A stretch of DNA of 64,000 bases from assembly GCF_018139145.2 (NCBI RefSeq), contig NC_059471.1, forward strand, positions 204,557,494 to 204,621,493. The letters run 5' to 3'. Shown here piece after piece: positions 61,101-64,000 of the stretch (positions are counted from its first letter, which is position 1; every line of letters starts with the position of its first letter). The notes beneath the pieces were generated by a model that did no database searches, was not told the DNA's origin, and saw nothing but the letters and a program-made list of their open reading frames with translations. This stretch comes from Gymnogyps californianus. Its lineage: Eukaryota > Chordata > Aves > Accipitriformes > Cathartidae. A program made the position numbers and the translations under genes.

Positions 61101-63915
61101 ATTGCTTATTCCAGTTGCACCCAGTAGGCAGCATTTGCAGCAGAAGCAGTAGATGACATTTGTTGGTGGTGTTTTACGGAAATAAGATGGAAATACCGTG
61201 AAAACTTGCTTCCCCCCTATAAATCTTTCTCCTCACTCAAGCACCAGGACTTCTGCAAAGTAGTGAGATAAGTCATTTCTCTGTCAAGGCTAAGAGGAGA
61301 AAATGAGAGCAGAGGTTCTGCCGAACTGTCCCAGAACATCTCAGAATAACCACAGAGAAACAGCCTTGTGTGGTAGCATGTGCTTGCAAATGGATGATGG
61401 TGCATCATTCTAATACAGCATTTCAGAGTCAGGGTGTTAGACTTACTATGTCATGTCTGTGACCTGTTCAGGTGTCAGAGACAAGAGTTTTAGCGTTGTG
61501 TGAGTTAAACGTTTAACAGAGTTGATTCTGGCTTGGTGCAGCAAATGAACGTGACACCCGCAAACTCTGGAAAAATATTGAACCTCATTTGAAGAAGGCA
61601 ATGCAGACTGTTTATCTCCGGGAAATATCCAGGTAATTTGCGGGGCGAGGGCTTGTTTGTTTTGTTGATGTTGCTGTTTTTAACAAGCTTCCTCTCTGAA
61701 TATTTACTGTTTCAATTACATTTTATGGCTAGTGTTTCTTTTTTGCTAGATAGAATCTTTTTTTCTCTTTAACGTGCATTTCTTTCTTGCCATATAATGT
61801 TAGAAATAGGGTACCTCGGGAGGAAATTTTCAAACAAAATGGTGTTTGTAGCATATAAAATAATGAATAAACAAAGCAATGCCAGCAGGTTGTGTTCTCT
61901 TTTTCACTGATGGTCATGGAGATAGATCCATTTTCTGTCATGTGTGAAATTGCCAAGCATGGGAATCCATCACCAGAATATACAGGCACAGTTTAAAACA
62001 CACTTGTAAAGTTGACTTGGCAGATCCTCACTGTACCAAGGATGCATGCAAGCCTCAAAATTCTTATGAGACGTTACAGATTTTCAACATCTGTGTTCCT
62101 GAGCTTTGTTTAGTAGAGCTAGGTTTGTACGTTTACTGTGCTTTCTGACCAGTTATTTTCTTGTCCAATGGCAAAATTTTCCCTATATGCGATTACTATT
62201 TTTGACAGCATTAAAAGCTGGTGTCAGCTAATGGGCTGAGTTTCTCTTGGTATGGTTTTAGATTCCTTATTTATTTCTTAAGTTGCCAGACTGCTAGAAA
62301 AAAGATGGTGGTGTTCATTTTTAATGGTAATAACTGGCTCAGATTTAATGTCTTCTGCATCTTTAAGATGAGTGATTCTGATGTTACGCCATGTAAAGAG
62401 AGATAATTCAGTAGTGTTTGATTTCTTTATTTTGATATAATGATTTCTTTCCTTTGAATGTCATGGAGGCCACAGAGTATTCTGGTAACTGAACCTGGGT
62501 GTGTAGTAGAAGTCTTTGCTAAATGTTTTGGGAAAGTGATTGTTCCTTCAAAAAGAGAATAGATTTTACTCCGTATGAGCTAGACTTCACTGTACGATGA
62601 GGCATTATTCTATTTGCCTCAAATATGTATTTATACTCAGTATTGAACTTTATTACACAGTCTGCTCAGGATCTTCTAGTCTTTTTACATTGTGTAATTG
62701 CCTACTCTAATTAGGGTATAATATAATATTATGATATAAAATAGCTTATGAATTGTTTCCAAATATCTAGATTACCCTCTTCACGGTTTTCTTTGATTAT
62801 AAATTTGAGCTTTACTGGGTTTTTTATTATGAATTTCAGCTTTCTGCATAATAGTTCTAGGATTTACCTCTGTGTACCAGTAAATGCTTGAGGAATTAAA
62901 ATGACCGTAACAGTTTTTTCTGGCCACAGAACTGTAATTACTCTGGGCTTTTCTTCAAGTTTTAAGTTATAGCAATAGACCTTTGCTGTCAGCTGTTGTG
63001 CTACCTGAACTGAGATGAAAATGACACTTTTTTTTTTCTACCTGTAAAATAGACATTGGATAAAAACTTTGCTCATTGATAATTTGGTTGATCATTCATT
63101 ATAATTTGAGTATTACATCAGCTCTCATTAAACTGTTTTCATAAGTTTTATGGCTTATGGCTGATAAACCCTGTTCATAAAGATCTTTAAAAAACAAAAC
63201 AAACAAAAAAAGCACGGTGCTTTAACAAACCTGTTTTTTTAATTCCCTTGTGGTATACAAAATGATCTAAAATCATGACATTTCTGACAATGTTGTTCCT
63301 TAAGGGAAGTTTTAAAGTGAAATTTTTTGCTATTGTTTAGGAAAACACCAAACTACTTGCAGATGTCTTTCACTGACAAAATGTTCCATCTTGATGTCTT
63401 CGAAGTTTTTCAGTGAAGAATGAATATTGCTTTGTTTTTTACTTAGACTTCAAAATTACGTTATGAAGTAATTATAGGATTGTTCTCACTAGCATAAACA
63501 GTTATTAAGCAGATAAAAAGAAATCAAAACTACCAATGTTTTTACTTTTTATCCAATTCTGCATTGTTTTTGAAATTTAGAACACTATTGATATTTGCTT
63601 ACTGGTGGTAGTTGGATGGAAAGAAATTGATATTTTATGATTAGGTTGTACTCACTTTTACACCTTAATATAAGATTACTTTCTGCAGTTTTATTGAAAC
63701 TTATGTGCAAGGTAGTAAGACTTGGTATTTTTAATTATTCTCTTACTAAATGTATCCTAGCCAGTGTCTTGAAATCAAAATATACATGTACCAAGCAGGT
63801 AGTTTTCTCTAAAAGACTAACAAATACTTTGTCTTTATATACTTGCGTTATCTGTCTTTTAGCTCACAGTGGGAGCGCTTACAGCGTGAGGATGGAGAAC
63901 CTGGGCAGTTGAAAG
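45737..63915 (+). CDS. ORC5: ORC5, origin recognition complex subunit 5 (nine coding exons, C-terminus beyond window)
   Basis: Joining 45737-45847, 47422-47514, 50994-51191, 54873-54947, 57674-57785, 58148-58278, 60932-60980, 61542-61632 and 63863-63915 gives 304 codons plus one base with no stop. The protein matches vertebrate ORC5 along its length, by recall of the human protein. ORC5 is an AAA+ ATPase subunit of the six-subunit nuclear complex that binds replication origins and loads the MCM helicase with CDC6 and CDT1. Visible motifs are Walker A GHTSSGKT (residues 50-57), a Walker B-like strand LYVVLD ending at Asp137, and conserved blocks such as [18 protein letters not shown] and ERDTRKLW. 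All introns between coding exons are GT-AG. The first 13 residues have no human counterpart. Human ORC5 has about 435 residues, so the last third lies past the right edge. The upstream CpG island is the likely promoter. Identity is very secure; the exact start is less so. Confidence 0.97.
45848..47421 (+). other. ORC5: ORC5 intron after exon A (1,574 bases)
   Basis: A GT-AG intron with no coding content that I recognise. A low-complexity G/T stretch built from GTTTT-like units lies at about 47083-47142, of a kind common in bird introns. Confidence 0.85.
47422..47514 (+). CDS. ORC5: ORC5 coding exon B (residues 38-68, Walker A)
   Basis: The acceptor is a pyrimidine-rich tract ending CTCTCCCAG and the donor is CAG|GTAAGA. 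The exon has 31 codons in phase 0. It encodes the first AAA+ beta strand, PSIFIYG, and the P-loop GHTSSGKT at residues 50-57 (DNA 47458-47481), including the nucleotide-binding Lys56. The human P-loop differs only by Ala for Ser at one position, as I recall it. Confidence 0.96.
47515..50993 (+). other. ORC5: ORC5 intron after exon B (3,479 bases)
   Basis: A GT-AG intron. Open frames up to 131 codons occur (for example 49637-50032), but they show no family similarity that I recognise and have no splice context. A 22-base T run at 50961-50982 lies just before the 3' splice site and serves as its polypyrimidine tract. Confidence 0.85.
50961..50982 (+). repeat. T22 homopolymer acting as polypyrimidine tract
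   Basis: Twenty-two consecutive T bases end 11 bases before the exon C boundary at 50994, followed by ACCCTCTTCAG. Homopolymers of this length vary in length between individuals, so acceptor strength could vary too. Confidence 0.9.
50994..51191 (+). CDS. ORC5: ORC5 coding exon C (residues 69-134)
   Basis: The acceptor follows a 22-base T run and ends CTCTTCAG; the donor is GTT|GTAAGT. The exon has 66 codons in phase 0. It begins [21 protein letters not shown] and ends LQDQTLYV, the start of the Walker B strand. The middle ([15 protein letters not shown]) is the least conserved part when set against human ORC5. Confidence 0.96.
51192..54872 (+). other. ORC5: ORC5 intron after exon C (3,681 bases)
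   Basis: An AT-rich GT-AG intron with no recognised repeat or coding content. Its 3' end is unusually poor in pyrimidines (TTGTTAAAAG). A T/C run lies near 51931-51952. Confidence 0.85.
54873..54947 (+). CDS. ORC5: ORC5 coding exon D (residues 135-159, Walker B)
   Basis: The exon has 25 codons between a poor acceptor (TTGTTAAAAG) and the donor TTG|GTAAGT. It completes the Walker B strand: with the preceding exon the sequence reads [11 protein letters not shown], placing Asp137 at the conserved acidic position. It continues to [13 protein letters not shown], which is nearly identical to the human protein. Confidence 0.95.
54948..57673 (+). other. ORC5: ORC5 intron after exon D (2,726 bases)
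   Basis: A GT-AG intron holding the 45-base C run at 55076-55120. Otherwise I see only unrecognised single-copy sequence. The 3' end has a strong C/T tract from about 57601. Confidence 0.85.
55076..55120. repeat. Poly-C tract, 45 bases
   Basis: An uninterrupted run of 45 C starts 129 bases downstream of the exon D donor. Runs this long are rare in vertebrate DNA. The strand with G can form G-quadruplexes and the C strand i-motifs. The length may also be affected by sequencing or assembly. Confidence 0.95.
57674..57785 (+). CDS. ORC5: ORC5 coding exon E (residues 160-196 plus one base)
   Basis: The acceptor is a strong C/T tract ending CTGTGCAG and the donor is ATAG|GTAAAC, which leaves phase 1. 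The exon encodes [20 protein letters not shown] and on to YFPDYSI. The strand NVTVVLLSE is where the AAA+ sensor 1 strand is expected. This block is highly conserved in vertebrate ORC5. Confidence 0.96.
58148..58278 (+). CDS. ORC5: ORC5 coding exon F (residues 197-240)
   Basis: The exon enters in phase 1 (the Gly197 codon is split) after an acceptor ending TTTAAACAG, and leaves in phase 0 at CTG|GTGAGA. It encodes [20 protein letters not shown] and on to [11 protein letters not shown], from the lid part of the AAA+ module. The intron before it is only 362 bases. Confidence 0.96.
58384..58622 (-). mobile_element. CR1 LINE, 5'-truncated 3' tail, antisense in ORC5 intron
   Basis: Read on the minus strand, this is the 3' end of a CR1 retrotransposon: it includes the segment for AAACACTGGCACAGG, the conserved GGTTGGACTAGATGACC and the degenerate ATTCTATG-like tail next to 58384. 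It stops abruptly at 58622, leaving about 240 bases, the usual 5' truncation of CR1. It is the same subfamily as the copy at 36950-37345 and very similar to it, but in the opposite orientation. No target-site duplication is expected for CR1. Confidence 0.93.
58991..59015. repeat. T25 homopolymer
   Basis: Twenty-five consecutive T bases in the ORC5 intron after exon F. There is no adjacent SINE or LINE body that I can recognise, so this is best called a simple repeat. Confidence 0.9.
60932..60980 (+). CDS. ORC5: ORC5 coding exon G (residues 241-256 plus one base)
   Basis: This short 49-base exon follows an acceptor ending TTTCTGTAG and precedes the donor GAAG|GTAAGC. It encodes [16 protein letters not shown], matching the human segment around KYCEPVVKGE. 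A second AG three bases downstream (CAG ending at 60934) could give a variant lacking one alanine. Confidence 0.93.
60981..61541 (+). other. ORC5: ORC5 intron after exon G (561 bases)
   Basis: A short GT-AG intron with single-copy sequence and nothing recognised inside. Confidence 0.88.
61542..61632 (+). CDS. ORC5: ORC5 coding exon H (residues 257-286 plus two bases)
   Basis: The acceptor ends TTGGTGCAG and the donor is CCAG|GTAATT. The exon completes Ala257 and encodes [20 protein letters not shown] followed by QTVYLREIS, almost identical to human ORC5. This is the start of the region after the AAA+ core. Confidence 0.95.
61633..63862 (+). other. ORC5: ORC5 intron after exon H (2,230 bases)
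   Basis: An AT-rich GT-AG intron. I see no repeat family or coding content in it. Confidence 0.85.
63863..63915 (+). CDS. ORC5: ORC5 coding exon I (residues 287-304 plus one base), last in window
   Basis: The acceptor is a T-rich tract ending TGTCTTTTAG and the donor is AAAG|GTATTG. The exon encodes [18 protein letters not shown]. The human counterpart has the same frame and ends the same way, in GQLKG. The gene continues beyond the right edge of the window. Confidence 0.93.
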
Positions 63916-64000
63916 GTATTGGATACAGTAACTCTGTAGGGGCTTGTAATGTGAAATGTGTACTTTTCAGTTTGACTTGGTTGTTATCTGAGAACATGTG

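Overview
The window looks like nuclear DNA from a bird. It contains chicken-repeat-1 (CR1) LINE tails ending in the typical octamer-like ATTCTATG repeats, LTR-type fragments, and ancient amniote repeats (L2-like and MIR-like). The one recognisable protein-coding gene has vertebrate GT-AG introns and encodes ORC5. The CR1 subfamilies and a short LTR-like tag suggest a neognath bird, but I cannot name the species from sequence alone.

Layout. About 1-42.6 kb is intergenic: AT-rich, with no exon chain that I recognise. It holds an L2-like LINE remnant on the minus strand (about 4.0-4.5 kb), an LTR-type remnant (6.36-7.33 kb), an older CR1 (10.1-10.7 kb), a second L2-like remnant on the plus strand (18.25-18.64 kb), a MIR-like SINE (22.6-22.7 kb), a repeat tail with a degenerate hammerhead-like core (23.0-23.15 kb) and a better preserved CR1 tail (36.95-37.35 kb). 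It also has a few hairpins, small duplications and TAAT-rich stretches that could be conserved enhancers. A CpG island at about 42.64-43.26 kb carries a cluster of NRF1-type sites and a good splice donor. It is the likely ORC5 promoter and non-coding first exon.

From 45.66 kb to the right edge lies ORC5 (origin recognition complex subunit 5), plus strand. Nine coding exons are visible, 913 coding nucleotides giving 304 complete codons. They run from the start codon through the AAA+ Walker A and Walker B motifs and into the region after the AAA+ core. The window ends inside the gene, so the C-terminal part (roughly the last 130 residues judging by the human protein) is missing. All eight introns between coding exons have GT-AG ends, and the exon phases join without a frameshift. 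The introns carry one CR1 insertion on the minus strand, a 45-base run of C and long T runs, one of which forms the polypyrimidine tract of a 3' splice site.

The most notable observations are these. There is a perfect 20-bp inverted repeat with a 21-base loop in the first ORC5 intron. The bird ORC5 protein is extended by 13 residues at its N-terminus, with CTG where the human start codon aligns. Small upstream ORFs may lie before the start. The poly-C tract is unusually long. Two ancient L2-like RT remnants and a repeat tail reminiscent of Penelope-type hammerhead ribozymes can still be read. I found no convincing new gene system in this window.
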